From Salinibacter pepae (GTDB lineage Bacteria; Bacteroidota; Rhodothermia; Rhodothermales; Salinibacteraceae): a stretch of 64,000 nt of DNA. The stretch spans positions 620,001 through 684,000 of the forward strand of contig NZ_CAMTTE010000001.1 in assembly GCF_947077775.1 (NCBI RefSeq), written 5' to 3'. Shown here piece by piece: positions 33,181-42,220 of the stretch. Numbering within the stretch: position 1 is the first letter of the stretch; every line of letters starts with the position of its first letter. Under the pieces are notes generated by a model that was not told the DNA's origin, searched no databases, and saw nothing but the letters and a program-made list of their open reading frames with translations. Both the position numbers and the translations under genes were made by a program.

Positions 33181-33271
33181 GGCGCAGCGGACGGATGGGT
33201 GGCAGAATGCGTGGATGCCTGCAAGGCATGTCCACCACGGTCGGCCGCGCGCCGATGTTACACCGTCCTCG

Positions 33272-33772
33272 CTACCGCGATTTTTGCACCTCGGGAGGCA
33301 CGTCGCAGGCCTGCCGCCGGGTGTCCGTCAGCTGGAGGATCCGCCAGCCGTCGGGCCCCCGCACCAACTGCACCGCGTTCACGCCGCAGTGCGACCGTTC
33401 GTCGCCGCGATAGAAGACGTACGGCACCCAGGCGCTCGCAAGCGGCCCGTCCACGCGGACCTCCACGTTCCAGGTGCGCTCGTCCCACACGCGCTCACGG
33501 GGCTGGCCCACCGACTCCACGAACGCGTCGACCGGGGTTTGGCTCACGCCGGCCGTGTCGCTCGGGCCCACCGCCGTGTACAGGCGGGCGCCGTCGTGAA
33601 AGACGTCCCGCACCGCGGTGCTGTCCCCGGCCCGCATTCCGTCGAAGAGGGCGTTGAGGGCGGCCCGCACCGCCGCTTCCGCCGCGGGGGCGCGTCCCCC
33701 GTCGGGCTGGGCGGACGCGACCGGGGCCAACAGCCCCGCCACCAAAAGAAGCAGGAGGAGACGGCGCGTCAT
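33272..33772 (-). CDS. exported NTF2-like (DUF4440/SnoaL-type) protein
   Basis: The 166-residue protein has a signal peptide (MTRRLLLLLLVAGLLAPVASA). A cone-shaped NTF2-like domain follows: AVRAALNALFDGMRAGDSTAVRDVFHDGARLYTAV, then VDAFVESVG, WDERTWNVEVRVDGPLASAWVPYVFYRGDERSHCGVNAVQLVRGPDGWRILQLTDTRR. Such exported domains have unknown ligands. It is 13 bp from the M1 peptidase gene upstream, so they are probably cotranscribed. Confidence 0.7.
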   Translation of the reverse strand: MTRRLLLLLLVAGLLAPVASAQPDGGRAPAAEAAVRAALNALFDGMRAGDSTAVRDVFHDGARLYTAVGPSDTAGVSQTPVDAFVESVGQPRERVWDERTWNVEVRVDGPLASAWVPYVFYRGDERSHCGVNAVQLVRGPDGWRILQLTDTRRQACDVPPEVQKSR

Positions 33773-33785
33773 GGGCGTCGGGCGG

Positions 33786-35441
33786 CTATTGGGCGCGGCG
33801 CATCGACAGCTCCGCGAGGAGATCGGTGTTGGGGTCGAGCGTCACGGACGACGGCGCCTGCGGGCAGTCGACGCGCGACTGCGCCTCCCGGCCCCGCATG
33901 AAGAGCGTCGTGGTGCGGGACGGGGACTCGCCAAGGGCCACCGGCACCGGCACCACGAACGGCGGCTCGTCCTGGGTCTGGCGCAGCGTCACGACACACT
34001 CCCCCGCGGCGGCGTCGTGGCGCCAGGTGCCCTCGATGACCGGATGGCCCGGGCGACGCGTCCACTGGTCAAAAAATGCCTCGAGGTCCTGCCCCGAGAC
34101 ATCCTCCATGACCGCCCGGAAGTCTCGGGTGCTCGCGTTGCCGTCCCGGTAGCGCTCGTAGTAGGCCCGCAGGCCCCGCCAGAAGGTGTCGGTGCCCACC
34201 TCGCGACGGAGCATGTGCAGCACCCAGCCGCCCTTCTGGTAGGGATTCGTGTTGAGGAGCTCGTTCGGGTCGCTGTAGGTCGTGTCCACGAGGGGCGTGT
34301 CCGGATTTGCGTCGTGGAACTGCACGACCTGCCGCCGCGCCGCGGCCATGTACCGCGTCAGGGCCGCCGCGCCCCGGGCGTGCTCCAGATACAGGCCCGT
34401 CAGGTACGTGGCAACCCCTTCACTAAGCCAGAGGTGCGGCCAGTCCGCCTCGGTGACGGTATTCCCGTACCACTGGTGCGCAATCTCGTGGGCCAGCAGC
34501 GAGGTGTCGTCCTCGCCGTCGGCGACCGCCGTCTCGCTGTAGAAGATGGCGGCCGCGTTCTCCATCCCGCCGTAGCGCGTGGTGGACTGCACGTTGGCGA
34601 GCTTCGCGTAGGGGTACGGCCCGAGGTTTTTCTCGAAGAACCGGAGGATGGGCGGCGCCTGGCCCAGGTCCTTGAGGCCCGGCCCTCGGTCCTCCGGGTA
34701 GACCCAGCTCTGCACCGGCACGCCGTCGACGGTCCCGGCCGAGTCGACCGCAAAGTCGGCCACGCCAATCACCATCACCTTTGGCGGCAGCGGCACGTCG
34801 GTCCGCCAGTGCGTGTGGCGCGTGCCCCCGCTCGTCGAGTCGTGCACCCGGGCCCCGTTGCTGACGACGTCGTACCGGGCGGGTGCCGTCACCCGAAACT
34901 CGACGGTCGCCTTGTCGGCGAGGTGGTCCACCACCGGCAGCCAGTGGCGGGCCCGGTTCGGCCAGTTGTCGCCGAAGAAGGTGCGGTCGCCGTGGCGGTT
35001 GGTGCCGATGATGAGGCCGTCCTCGGGCACGCCCGCGTACTCGATGCGGAACGTGCGGGTCTGGCCCGCCGCGAGATCGGGCGGCCGGATGCGGAGGAGG
35101 TCGTCGGCGTGGCGGTACGACACGGCCCGCCCCGCCTCGGACACCGACTGCACGCGCATGCCCGTCTCGCCCTCCGGCGCCCGGCCAATGAGGTCGAGCC
35201 GCACGGCCGTGAGCGTATCGGTGTCGATGCGGACGTGCACCGTGGCCGTGCCCTCAATCCGATCCGTGGTGTCGGAGAGGGTGAGGGCAAAGTCGTAATC
35301 CTGCACGTCGATGCCGGGCTGGGGCTGGGCGGCGGGGCCCGGGGCCGGTTGCGCGCAGGCCCCGCGGCCCCCGATCAGAACGCTCCCCCCCACCATCAGC
35401 AGGAGGGCCCAGCGCCACAGGGACAACTCAAGAGTCATCAT
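33786..35441 (-). CDS. M1-family aminopeptidase-like metallopeptidase, exported
   Basis: The 551-residue protein has a signal peptide (MMTLELSLWRWALLLMVGGSVLIGG) and the M1 domain order. The GxMEN exopeptidase motif is YGGMENAAAIF. The zinc site is HEIAHQWYGN followed after 18 residues by the third ligand Glu in WLSEGVATYL. A proton-donor Tyr is likely in the NPYQKGGWVLHMLRREVG region. It is shorter than PepN because it has no large C-terminal helical domain. A GGAGG sequence 5 nt before the ATG at 35441 (inside a longer TTG-initiated frame) fixes the start. It is probably periplasmic and degrades peptides. Confidence 0.88.
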   Translation of the reverse strand: MMTLELSLWRWALLLMVGGSVLIGGRGACAQPAPGPAAQPQPGIDVQDYDFALTLSDTTDRIEGTATVHVRIDTDTLTAVRLDLIGRAPEGETGMRVQSVSEAGRAVSYRHADDLLRIRPPDLAAGQTRTFRIEYAGVPEDGLIIGTNRHGDRTFFGDNWPNRARHWLPVVDHLADKATVEFRVTAPARYDVVSNGARVHDSTSGGTRHTHWRTDVPLPPKVMVIGVADFAVDSAGTVDGVPVQSWVYPEDRGPGLKDLGQAPPILRFFEKNLGPYPYAKLANVQSTTRYGGMENAAAIFYSETAVADGEDDTSLLAHEIAHQWYGNTVTEADWPHLWLSEGVATYLTGLYLEHARGAAALTRYMAAARRQVVQFHDANPDTPLVDTTYSDPNELLNTNPYQKGGWVLHMLRREVGTDTFWRGLRAYYERYRDGNASTRDFRAVMEDVSGQDLEAFFDQWTRRPGHPVIEGTWRHDAAAGECVVTLRQTQDEPPFVVPVPVALGESPSRTTTLFMRGREAQSRVDCPQAPSSVTLDPNTDLLAELSMRRAQ

Positions 35442-35459
35442 GCAGACCTCCAAGAGGGC

Positions 35460-36266
35460 TTAGCGTTCAGAACGAACCTCAATCTCGCGGGTCGTGTCGT
35501 TGAACGGCCCCGGCACGACACTGCCGTCGCTCCCGATGAGCTGGAGGGTCACCTCGTAGGTCCCGTCCGCCAGTCCCGTCACGAACGCCGGGGCCCATTC
35601 GGTCAGTGTCGTCGACGCGACCTCGCTCCCTTCCGCGTCCCGGATGGTGTAGCGGGCCTTGTAGCCGTCCGCGCCCAGCTCCACGTTGTGGAGATAGAAG
35701 TCGAGCATAATCCGGTCGGCGCCGTCGCCGCTGTACGTGCCCTTCGGTCGGCTGTAGATGAGGGCCGGCTCCCTCGGGCCCAGCATGAACGCGCCGGATT
35801 CCTCGCCCACGTAGAAGTTGACCAGGTCATATGCCTCCTGTCCCTTCACGCTTTCGTGGTACGACCGGCTCGGAAAGGCGACGAGGGTGTGCGCGCCCGG
35901 TTCCAGGTCGCCGAGGTCGAAGGGCGTTCCGGCCTCGTAGTTGGCCATGTAGGGCTGGTTGTCCACGATGATGTGGAAGTGCTGCCCGTTTCCGGAGTTG
36001 GCAATCTCGCTGGCCCGCTCCGTGTCGGTCTGGATGCCCGCCTCAAAGTTCTCGGCCTCCACCGTCACGTCCACGCCCGCACTGTCCACAACCGCACTGT
36101 CGGCCGGGGCCGTCACGCGGGCCATCGCGCCGTCAATCGACGGCGAGCGGTCGCCCGCCTGAATTTGCACGCCGTTGCCGCCGCCCCCGCCGCCGCAGCC
36201 GGCCAGGAGCAGAAGGGCGCCGCACACGAAGGCGAGGGGAGGAGCGAGGAAGCGAGACTGGAGCAT
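35460..36266 (-). CDS. lipoprotein of unknown function
   Basis: The 268-residue protein has a type II signal peptide: MLQSRFLAPPLAFVCGALLLLAGC with lipobox LAGC and a Gly-rich linker. The mature part has beta-sandwich-like blocks (ARVTAPADSAVVDSAGVDVTVEAENFEAG, GQHFHIIVDNQPYMANY, LEPGAHTLVAFPSRSYHESVKG, GTYEVTLQLIGSDGSVV). The central 'GqHfHvivDn' piece recurs in Bacteroidota exported proteins with histidines that could bind metal. The start ATG at 36266 gives the lipid signal. It lies 18 bp upstream of the M1 peptidase start, so probably the same operon. Confidence 0.7.
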   Translation of the reverse strand: MLQSRFLAPPLAFVCGALLLLAGCGGGGGGNGVQIQAGDRSPSIDGAMARVTAPADSAVVDSAGVDVTVEAENFEAGIQTDTERASEIANSGNGQHFHIIVDNQPYMANYEAGTPFDLGDLEPGAHTLVAFPSRSYHESVKGQEAYDLVNFYVGEESGAFMLGPREPALIYSRPKGTYSGDGADRIMLDFYLHNVELGADGYKARYTIRDAEGSEVASTTLTEWAPAFVTGLADGTYEVTLQLIGSDGSVVPGPFNDTTREIEVRSER

Positions 36267-36419
36267 GGGGCCTCGGGGGATTGATGGAAGCAGCACAGGA
36301 GAGAGACGGATGCGCAGGTTTTTGGGATGCACGGTAAGAATAGGCAGTAGGGCCTCGCCTGTCAACGCGCCCCGGACGACGCCGGCGTCCGCCCTCCGAG
36401 AAGGCCCTCGTGGGACTCG

Positions 36420-37319
36420 TCAGGCGTGCAGGCCCCACCACGCGACAAAGACGACCAGCCCCCCCACGAGGGCGCTCGCCACGGCGTGGAGGCGGAGGCG
36501 GTCGAGCAGGTGATGCTGCGCGTCGAACTCATCCTCGCCCGCCTCCCCCTCCGTCAGCCCGGCGGCCTCCGACACCTCCCCCCCAATTTCACACCGGGGG
36601 AGGAAGTCGAGCGCGACGTGCAGGAAGACGCCCGTGGCGATTCCGAAGACGAGGGCATGCACGACGTCGCTGCCGGGCGGGGACACGAACCCGACCGGGA
36701 CCGCCGCGGCGGCCACGGCGGCCGCCGGCACCAGGAGCACCGACACGGGCCGGCCGGCGCGGCACAGCCGCCGTGCCGCCGCGTAGCCCGCCGGTGCCTT
36801 GTGCGACACGATCGCGAGGCCGAGCGCAGGGCCCAGGGCCGGCATCGTCGCGTAGACGGCCCCGATGACAAGCCCGGCGGCGAGCGAGTGGGCGGTCAGC
36901 TCCAGCGTCGTGGCGTCGACCGGAAGGTGCAGATGAGCCAGCTGGTGCTGGGCCGCATGCAGCAGGAACCCCACAAACACCCCGGCCGCAATCCCAAACC
37001 CGCCCACGACCGGATCGTGCCCGATGGCACTCGGGATGAGAAAGGCCCCCGTGCTCGTAATCATGGCCCCGCTCGCCCCCCCATACCCCCAGGCGAGCCG
37101 GCGGGCCTGCCGCTCGCCCCCCGACCGGCCGGCGGCCTCGGACTGGACGCCCAACCAGGCGCCCCCCGCCATCGCGACGAACGCCGTGGCCCCGATGGCG
37201 AATAGTTTCCAGAGCGACGCCGCCCCCGCAAGCCCCAGCGCAACGACGAGCACCCCGGCCCCGCCCCATCCGACCGGCGACATGGAGCGCGCAGGCGACG
37301 GCAGAGAGAAAGAGGACAT
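36420..37319 (-). CDS. ZIP-family metal transporter (paralogue 2)
   Basis: The 299-residue protein shares blocks with the ZIP at 25845: MKLLAIG/WKLFAIG, SGAMITS, HxLxAGLVIGAVYATMPALG, AIVSHKxPAGYAAARRL and FLHVAxDFLPRC. It adds a His-rich loop, LLHAAQHQLAHLHL, typical of metal-sensing loops in ZIPs. It probably imports a divalent metal. The ATG at 37319 was chosen at the junction to the first hydrophobic helix. It lies directly downstream of tRNA-Asp and its terminator on the same strand. Confidence 0.75.
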   Translation of the reverse strand: MSSFSLPSPARSMSPVGWGGAGVLVVALGLAGAASLWKLFAIGATAFVAMAGGAWLGVQSEAAGRSGGERQARRLAWGYGGASGAMITSTGAFLIPSAIGHDPVVGGFGIAAGVFVGFLLHAAQHQLAHLHLPVDATTLELTAHSLAAGLVIGAVYATMPALGPALGLAIVSHKAPAGYAAARRLCRAGRPVSVLLVPAAAVAAAAVPVGFVSPPGSDVVHALVFGIATGVFLHVALDFLPRCEIGGEVSEAAGLTEGEAGEDEFDAQHHLLDRLRLHAVASALVGGLVVFVAWWGLHA

Positions 37320-37440
37320 TGCGCACCGGAGCAAGGCGAAGACAGCGATGGGGGCGGTCGCGACCACGCCGACGACCGACCTGCGAGGCCGTAGGGGGAT
37401 CCGAAAGGCCCGGGCCGGCGTCGGGCCCCCTGTAGCACCC

Positions 37441-37481
37441 AAACGACAAAACCCTCGATTCCGGACGAGCGGAACCGAGGG
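37441..37481 (-). terminator. terminator after tRNA-Asp
   Basis: On the minus strand CCCTCGGTTCCG pairs with CGGAATCGAGGG (one G-U) around a 6-nt loop, followed by TTTTGTCGTTT. It ends transcription of tRNA-Asp before the ZIP gene. Confidence 0.75.
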
Positions 37482-37486
37482 CTGGG

Positions 37487-37561
37487 CGGTCCGGACGGGA
37501 CTCGAACCCGCGACCTCTGCCGTGACAGGGCAGCATTCTAAACCAACTGAACTACCGGACC
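37487..37561 (-). tRNA. tRNA-Asp (anticodon GTC)
   Basis: The 75-nt gene is on the minus strand. Acceptor GGTCCGG/CCGGACC with discriminator G, anticodon stem CTGCC/GGCAG with loop CTGTCAC (anticodon GTC), T loop GTTCGAGTC. CCA is not encoded. Confidence 0.97.
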
Positions 37562-37569
37562 GTCGATTT

Positions 37570-37577
37570 CAAAATTA
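37570..37577 (-). promoter_or_regulatory. possible -7 element of the tRNA-Asp promoter
   Basis: On the minus strand TAATTTTG matches the Bacteroidota -7 consensus TAnnTTTG exactly, just before the tRNA 5' end. No clear -33 TTG was seen. Confidence 0.3.
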
Positions 37578-37830
37578 CACCTATGTCTAAAACTGAGACC
37601 CGATCGGGTTCCGGACGCGAGGAATGTTCACACAGGTTCAACCCACGCCTCAATCCTGAGCGCTCCGATACGAGGCATCCGGGGCTCCTTGAATTTCTCT
37701 CAGGACTGCCCACGGCCCCGGAAACAATTGAAATTCAAAAAGTACCAGGGGCTGGTCCTCTCACGCAAGGGCGGGCCCACGTGTCGTTCTTGAACGCGCC
37801 GATTCTCTCAGACCGCCGACAAACCCGACA

Positions 37831-38070
37831 ATGCCGACCTACACGTACCGCCGCGAAGACGGAAGCACCTTCGAGGTTGATCAGCCCATCACCGAAGACC
37901 CCCTCGACACGTGCCCGGAAACGGGGCAGGACGTGGAACGGATTATCACCGACAACCCCGGCGTCATCTTCAAGGGCGAAGGCTTCCACGTGAACGACTA
38001 CGACGACCACGGCCCCAAGGAGGAGGCCCCGGGCGCCGATGACGAAGACGCCGGGGCGGAGGCGTCGTAG
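37831..38070 (+). CDS. FmdB-like small protein with a degenerate zinc ribbon
   Basis: The 79-residue protein follows the FmdB (PF09723) pattern: MPTYTYRREDGSTFEVDQPITEDPLDTCPETGQDVERIITDNPGVIFKGEGFH. In the family the start is Y-x-C-x-x-C-G and the second pair is C-P-x-C-G. Here only one Cys remains (CPETG), so zinc binding is unlikely. The 'GVIFKGEGF' end of the domain is typical. The C-terminus is very acidic and probably disordered. Function is unknown; FmdB proteins are often linked to regulation. Confidence 0.7.
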   Translation: MPTYTYRREDGSTFEVDQPITEDPLDTCPETGQDVERIITDNPGVIFKGEGFHVNDYDDHGPKEEAPGADDEDAGAEAS

Positions 38071-38117
38071 GCACCGGTGGCGCCGTGTCCCTGTGTCCTT
38101 CCCGGAACGCGGGGGGC

Positions 38118-38492
38118 TCACTGCTGCTTGAGCCTCTCGATCGAAAACCACTCCGCGTCCGGCTCCACCATGAGGGCCGGCTCCGGGCCCGCATCGTCCC
38201 ACCCCTGGTCCTCTACCGTCATGAGGGGGGTCAGCGTCATGTCCCGATCCACCACGATCTGACAGGCGAGGCGCATCTCCCCAAGTTGGCCGATGTCGGT
38301 AAGCTTGTCGTACTCGGCCTCGGTCATGACGGGAGGCTCCCCTGCTGCGAACTCCACGCGGCACGTGGTGCATTGGGACTGCCCCCCGCAGCGGTGCCCC
38401 ACCGCCGCCCCGCAATCCTCAATGGCCCGGACCAGCCGCGTGCCTTCTTCCACTTCACAGGGACCGAGGCCTTCGATCGTAAGCTCGTGCAT
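38118..38492 (-). CDS. [2Fe-2S] ferredoxin
   Basis: The 124-residue plant/adrenodoxin-type ferredoxin has cluster motif HRCGGQSQCTTCRVEF (C-x5-C-x2-C) and the fourth Cys in LACQIVV. The N-terminus MHELTIEGLGPCEVEEGTRLVRAIEDCG is the usual beta-grasp strand pair. The Asp/Glu-rich C-terminal tail of 35 residues (DQGWDDAGPEPALMVEPDAEWFSIERL) is an extension of halophile type. It carries electrons in the cytoplasm; the partner is not evident. It is convergent with the FmdB-like gene. Confidence 0.87.
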   Translation of the reverse strand: MHELTIEGLGPCEVEEGTRLVRAIEDCGAAVGHRCGGQSQCTTCRVEFAAGEPPVMTEAEYDKLTDIGQLGEMRLACQIVVDRDMTLTPLMTVEDQGWDDAGPEPALMVEPDAEWFSIERLKQQ

Positions 38493-38793
38493 AGGAGGCG
38501 TCGTTATCTGCGAGGGTGTGGGCGGGGGCGGCCGAAGATTCGTCTAGCCTCAAGAGACAAATCCGAGGCGAGCACGTCAAGTGGAGGCCGGCGGGCCTGT
38601 CTCGTGGCGAGGGCGTCCCCCCGCGGGCCGGACTGAACGCCCCACTGGCCCTTGGACGCTGGAGGGCTGGCCTCCCCCGGTCGGGAAACGTTCTGGGATA
38701 AACCCGTAACGTGTGGCGCCTTCGGGCAACGAGGGCCGGCCCCACCATTCACATTGTGGATGGTTCCCCACCGCTTTCCCCCGCCTTTGTCCC

Positions 38794-39342
38794 ATGTCGC
38801 ACCCTGTCGTACTGGTCAACGAAGACGACCAATCACTCGGCACCGCCGATAAACTTCGGGCACACGTTGAGGGGTGGCTGCACCGTGCCTTTTCGGTGTT
38901 TGTCTTCGACCCCACCGGTCGGCTCCTCCTCCAACGGCGCACCGACGACAAGTATCACTCCGGCGGCCTCTGGTCGAACACCTGTTGCAGCCACCCCCGG
39001 CCGGAGGAGCCCGCGATCGACGGGGCCCATCGCCGGCTGCCCGAAGAGCTCGGCTTTACGGCCCCCCTCACGCCGGCCTTCCAGGACCGCTACGAGCTTC
39101 CCGTCGGGGACGCCCTCATGGAGCACGAGCACAACCACGTGTTCGTCGGCACGGCCGATACGCCCCGTATTCGCCCCAGTGCCGACGAAGTGGACGACTG
39201 GGCGTGGGTCGCCCCGTCCGCTCTGCGCGACGACGTGGCGGCCCGTCCGCACCGGTACACGGCGTGGTTTCGGCACCTTCTTCCCGCTGCCCTCGCCGCT
39301 GCCCCGTCCGGCGACCCGTCGGCGTCCGCCCCCACGGCGTAG
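38794..39342 (+). CDS. idi: isopentenyl-diphosphate delta-isomerase, type I
   Basis: The 182-residue enzyme interconverts IPP and DMAPP. It is a NUDIX-fold type I enzyme: FSVFVFDPTGRLLLQRRTDDKYHSGGLWSNTCCSHP with the catalytic Cys65, AAHRRLPEELGF-like NUDIX helix (GAHRRLPEELGFTA), EHEHNHVFVG with the metal/catalytic glutamates, and the late WVAPSAL, PHRYTAWFRHLLP. The ATG at 38794 fits; an upstream in-frame extension is not family-like. It complements IspH (5.5 kb) and the prenyl synthase (1-2 kb). Confidence 0.92.
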   Translation: MSHPVVLVNEDDQSLGTADKLRAHVEGWLHRAFSVFVFDPTGRLLLQRRTDDKYHSGGLWSNTCCSHPRPEEPAIDGAHRRLPEELGFTAPLTPAFQDRYELPVGDALMEHEHNHVFVGTADTPRIRPSADEVDDWAWVAPSALRDDVAARPHRYTAWFRHLLPAALAAAPSGDPSASAPTA

Positions 39343-39739
39343 CCCGGGCCGACGGGCGGAGCGGCCCGGAACTCTTGGCGACGAAACCCCTCCGATACGC
39401 CCTCGGTGTTCTCTTCTCTTCACCCCCCCCTTCTCGTGCCCAACGGTCGCCCCCCGTATCGACAGTACGCCGGCCTCGCCTTCGTCATCCTGACCTACGT
39501 CGGGGGCATCATCGGTTGGTCGTGCGCCGTACAGCAGGTCGAATCCACTTCCCCTCCCAACGGCTCTGCTCAGGTTCAGGCCGTCTCCGTTGGGGCCGCT
39601 CCCTCGGCCGCCGTCTCCGTCCCAACCGTCTTCGGTAATGGGCCGTCTCCGAAACGCCCCGTCCCGGGCTGGCGGGCGCGGGGCGGCCTCCATCTTCTGT
39701 CGCCTCTCGTGTCCTCCCACCAGACCCTGACGATCACCA
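39343..39739. other. 397-bp intergenic stretch
   Basis: No convincing gene. One plus-strand frame (39406-39786) has a hydrophobic piece, but it runs into the next gene, has no family likeness and was not accepted. The region probably holds the promoter of the DUF547 gene. Confidence 0.35.
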
Positions 39740-40573
39740 ATGACCGGGCGGATGTGGATGCTCGCAGTGCTTCTGTGCGTCGGTAGCGGCGCCCCCCTTG
39801 CCGCAGCCCCCACGGGCGCCGCCCCTCCCGGGTCGGATTCGACCCGGCACGCCGCCCTGGACCGCCTGCTGCAGCGGTTCGTGGACTCGCAGGGCGACGT
39901 GGACTACGCGGCCCTGCAGGCACAGGCCGACACTGTACTCGCCCCCTACCTCCAAACGCTCGCGGAGGCTCGCCCCTCTGCCCTGGATCGGGAGGCCCGC
40001 CTTGCCTTCTGGATCAACGCGTACAACGCCTACACGCTGAAGCTGATCGTCGACCACCGTCCGGTGGCGAGCATCCGGGACATCGACGGCCCGCCCGACG
40101 GCGGCACCCCGTTTGAACGCCCCGTCGGCCCCGTCGCCGACACCGTCCGGACCCTCGACGAGATCGAGCACGAAATCATCCGCGCCCGGTTCGATGAGCC
40201 GCGCATCCACTTCGCGCTCGTCTGTGCCGCCAAGAGCTGCCCGCGCCTCCGCCGGGAGGCCTACACGGGCCCGCAACTCGACGCACAACTCGACGCACAG
40301 GCCCGCCGGTTTCTGCACGCGTCGTCCAAAAACCGCATTCCCGACGGCAACGGCACCATTGCTCTGTCTCGCATCCTCAAGTGGTACGGGGCGGATTTTG
40401 GGCCCACCCCCACCGCCGTCCAGCGGGCCCTTGCCCCCTACTTCGACGGGGCGGTGCGCGACTCCCTGGCGGAGGGCGCGTATGACGTCCGCTACCGGCC
40501 GTACGACTGGACCCTGAACGCCCCCGCCCTCGATCGGGGCGACGGGGACCCCGACATCGCCGCCGACTCGTGA
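39740..40573 (+). CDS. exported DUF547 protein
   Basis: The 277-residue protein has a signal peptide (MTGRMWMLAVLLCVGSGAPLAAA). The DUF547 domain follows in full: VDSQGDVDYAAL, LAFWINAYNAYTLKLIVDHRPVASIRDI, TLDEIEHEIIRARFDEPRIHFALVCAAKSCPRLRREAYTGPQLDAQLDAQARRFL. The 'AFWINaYNa' and 'CaakSCP' blocks are the family hallmarks; a Cys pair or thiol is likely important. The function is unknown, though the fold is thought to be papain/transglutaminase-like. It is probably periplasmic. Confidence 0.85.
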   Translation: MTGRMWMLAVLLCVGSGAPLAAAPTGAAPPGSDSTRHAALDRLLQRFVDSQGDVDYAALQAQADTVLAPYLQTLAEARPSALDREARLAFWINAYNAYTLKLIVDHRPVASIRDIDGPPDGGTPFERPVGPVADTVRTLDEIEHEIIRARFDEPRIHFALVCAAKSCPRLRREAYTGPQLDAQLDAQARRFLHASSKNRIPDGNGTIALSRILKWYGADFGPTPTAVQRALAPYFDGAVRDSLAEGAYDVRYRPYDWTLNAPALDRGDGDPDIAADS

Positions 40574-40685
40574 TCCGCGGGCCGGGACCGAACATTTTCC
40601 CGCCCCCCGGGTTTTCACGCCTACGCACCCATCGGGGCATCGCCGCCCCCGTCCACGCATTTCGTTCTGACCCTGTCCAACACGT

Positions 40686-42212
40686 ATGGCCTACGAGAGG
40701 TACGAGCCGGTCATCGGCCTGGAGGTCCACGTCCAGCTCCAGACCAACGCCAAGATTTTTAGTCCCGACGCCGCAGCGTTTGGGGCCGCCCCCAACACGC
40801 AGGTCGACCCCATCAGCCTCGGCCACCCGGGCACGCTGCCGGTGCTCAACGAAACGGTGGTCAAGCACGCCCTCCGGCTCGGCGTGGCGACTCACTGCTC
40901 CATCGCGGCCCGCTCGGCCTTCGCCCGCAAGCACTACTTCTATCCGGACCTGCCGAAGGGGTACCAGATTTCCCAGTACGACACGCCGATCTGCTATGAC
41001 GGCTACCTGGAGGTCTTCCCGGGGGAGGAGGAGGACGCGTCCCCGTCGGCCCCCAACTCCCGGCGCGTCGGCCTGACGCGCATCCACATGGAGGAGGACG
41101 CGGGCAAGTCCGTGCACGCTTCGGCCGGGGGGAGCACCCGACTCGACTACAACCGGTGCGGGGTGCCGCTGCTGGAGATGGTGACCGAGCCGGACCTCCG
41201 CTCCCCGCGGGAGGCGGCCCTCTTCTTGCAGCGACTGCGGCAGCTGGTGCGCTACCTCGGCATCAGCGACGGCAACATGGAGGAGGGCTCCCTGCGCTGT
41301 GACGCCAACGTGAGCGTGCGCCCCCAGGGCCGCGAGGCGTTCGGGACACGCACCGAGCTGAAGAACATGAACTCGATGCGCCATGTGGAGCAGGCGCTCG
41401 ACTACGAGATTGCCCGCCAGATCGCCGCCGCGGAGCGGGGCGAGTCCATCACGCAGCAGACCCTGCTCTGGGACGCCGACGCGGGCACGACCCGGCCCAT
41501 GCGCTCGAAGGAGGAGGCGCACGACTACCGCTACCTGCCGGATCCGGACCTGGTGGAGGTGCGGATCGAGGACGCCACGATCGACGAGGTGCGCGCGAAC
41601 CTTTCCGAACTGCCACGGGCCCGCCGGCGTCGGTTCGTCGAGGAGGTGGGCCTGCCGGCGTACGACGCTGGCGTCCTCACCGAGGAGCGCGCCGTGGCCG
41701 ACTACTTCGAGGAGGCCCTGCGGCACCTCTACAAGCGCACGAAGGGCGGCGACACCGACGCGCAGGCCAAGGCGGTGTCGAACTTCATCATGACCGAGGT
41801 GATGCGCGTGCTCAACGAGCGGGGCCTGTCCATTGGCGCGCTGGGGGTCGGGCCGGAGCGGCTGGCCCAGCTCGTGTTTTTGCGCCTGCAGGACAAGGTC
41901 AGCTCCAACGGCGCCCAGGAGGTCTTCGAGGCCATGCTCGATGCCCCCGACAAGAGCGCGGGCCGCATTGCCGACGAGCGGGACCTCATTCAGGTCACCG
42001 ATCGGGGCGCGATTGCCCCCGTGGTCGAAGACGTCCTAAGCGACAATCCGGACAAGGTAAACACCTATCTCGGCGGCAAAGACGGCCTCCTCGGGTTCTT
42101 TATCGGGCAGGTGATGCAGCGCTTCGACGGCTCCCCCAATCCGGAGCTGGTCCGGTCGCTGCTTCGGGAAAAGCTCGATGCGCGGCGGGACGCGGCGAAT
42201 GTCGACGAGTAG
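40686..42212 (+). CDS. gatB: Asp/Glu-tRNA(Asn/Gln) amidotransferase subunit B
   Basis: GatB is the 508-residue tRNA- and kinase-subunit of GatCAB, which turns Glu-tRNA(Gln) (and Asp-tRNA(Asn)) into the amide form. It begins YEPVIGLEVHVQL, then DLPKGYQISQYDTPI, RIHMEEDAGKSVH, DYNRCGVPLLEMVTEPD, DGNMEEGSLRCDANVSVRP, ELKNMNSMRHVEQAL and DYRYLPDPDL. The C-terminal YqeY-like domain ends with IGQVMQRFDGSPNPELVRSLLREKL. Metal-site Cys/His in this form is partly replaced, as in many bacteria. It is followed 8 bp later by a lipoprotein gene. Confidence 0.95.
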   Translation: MAYERYEPVIGLEVHVQLQTNAKIFSPDAAAFGAAPNTQVDPISLGHPGTLPVLNETVVKHALRLGVATHCSIAARSAFARKHYFYPDLPKGYQISQYDTPICYDGYLEVFPGEEEDASPSAPNSRRVGLTRIHMEEDAGKSVHASAGGSTRLDYNRCGVPLLEMVTEPDLRSPREAALFLQRLRQLVRYLGISDGNMEEGSLRCDANVSVRPQGREAFGTRTELKNMNSMRHVEQALDYEIARQIAAAERGESITQQTLLWDADAGTTRPMRSKEEAHDYRYLPDPDLVEVRIEDATIDEVRANLSELPRARRRRFVEEVGLPAYDAGVLTEERAVADYFEEALRHLYKRTKGGDTDAQAKAVSNFIMTEVMRVLNERGLSIGALGVGPERLAQLVFLRLQDKVSSNGAQEVFEAMLDAPDKSAGRIADERDLIQVTDRGAIAPVVEDVLSDNPDKVNTYLGGKDGLLGFFIGQVMQRFDGSPNPELVRSLLREKLDARRDAANVDE

Positions 42213-42220
42213 CCGGTCCG

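Noticed and set aside
37583-37993. 136-codon plus-strand frame
   Set aside because: It overlaps the FmdB-like gene in another frame and the region is mainly the promoter side of tRNA-Asp.
39406-39786. 126-codon frame with a hydrophobic segment
   Set aside because: It overlaps the start of the DUF547 gene and shows no family pattern or clear start signal.
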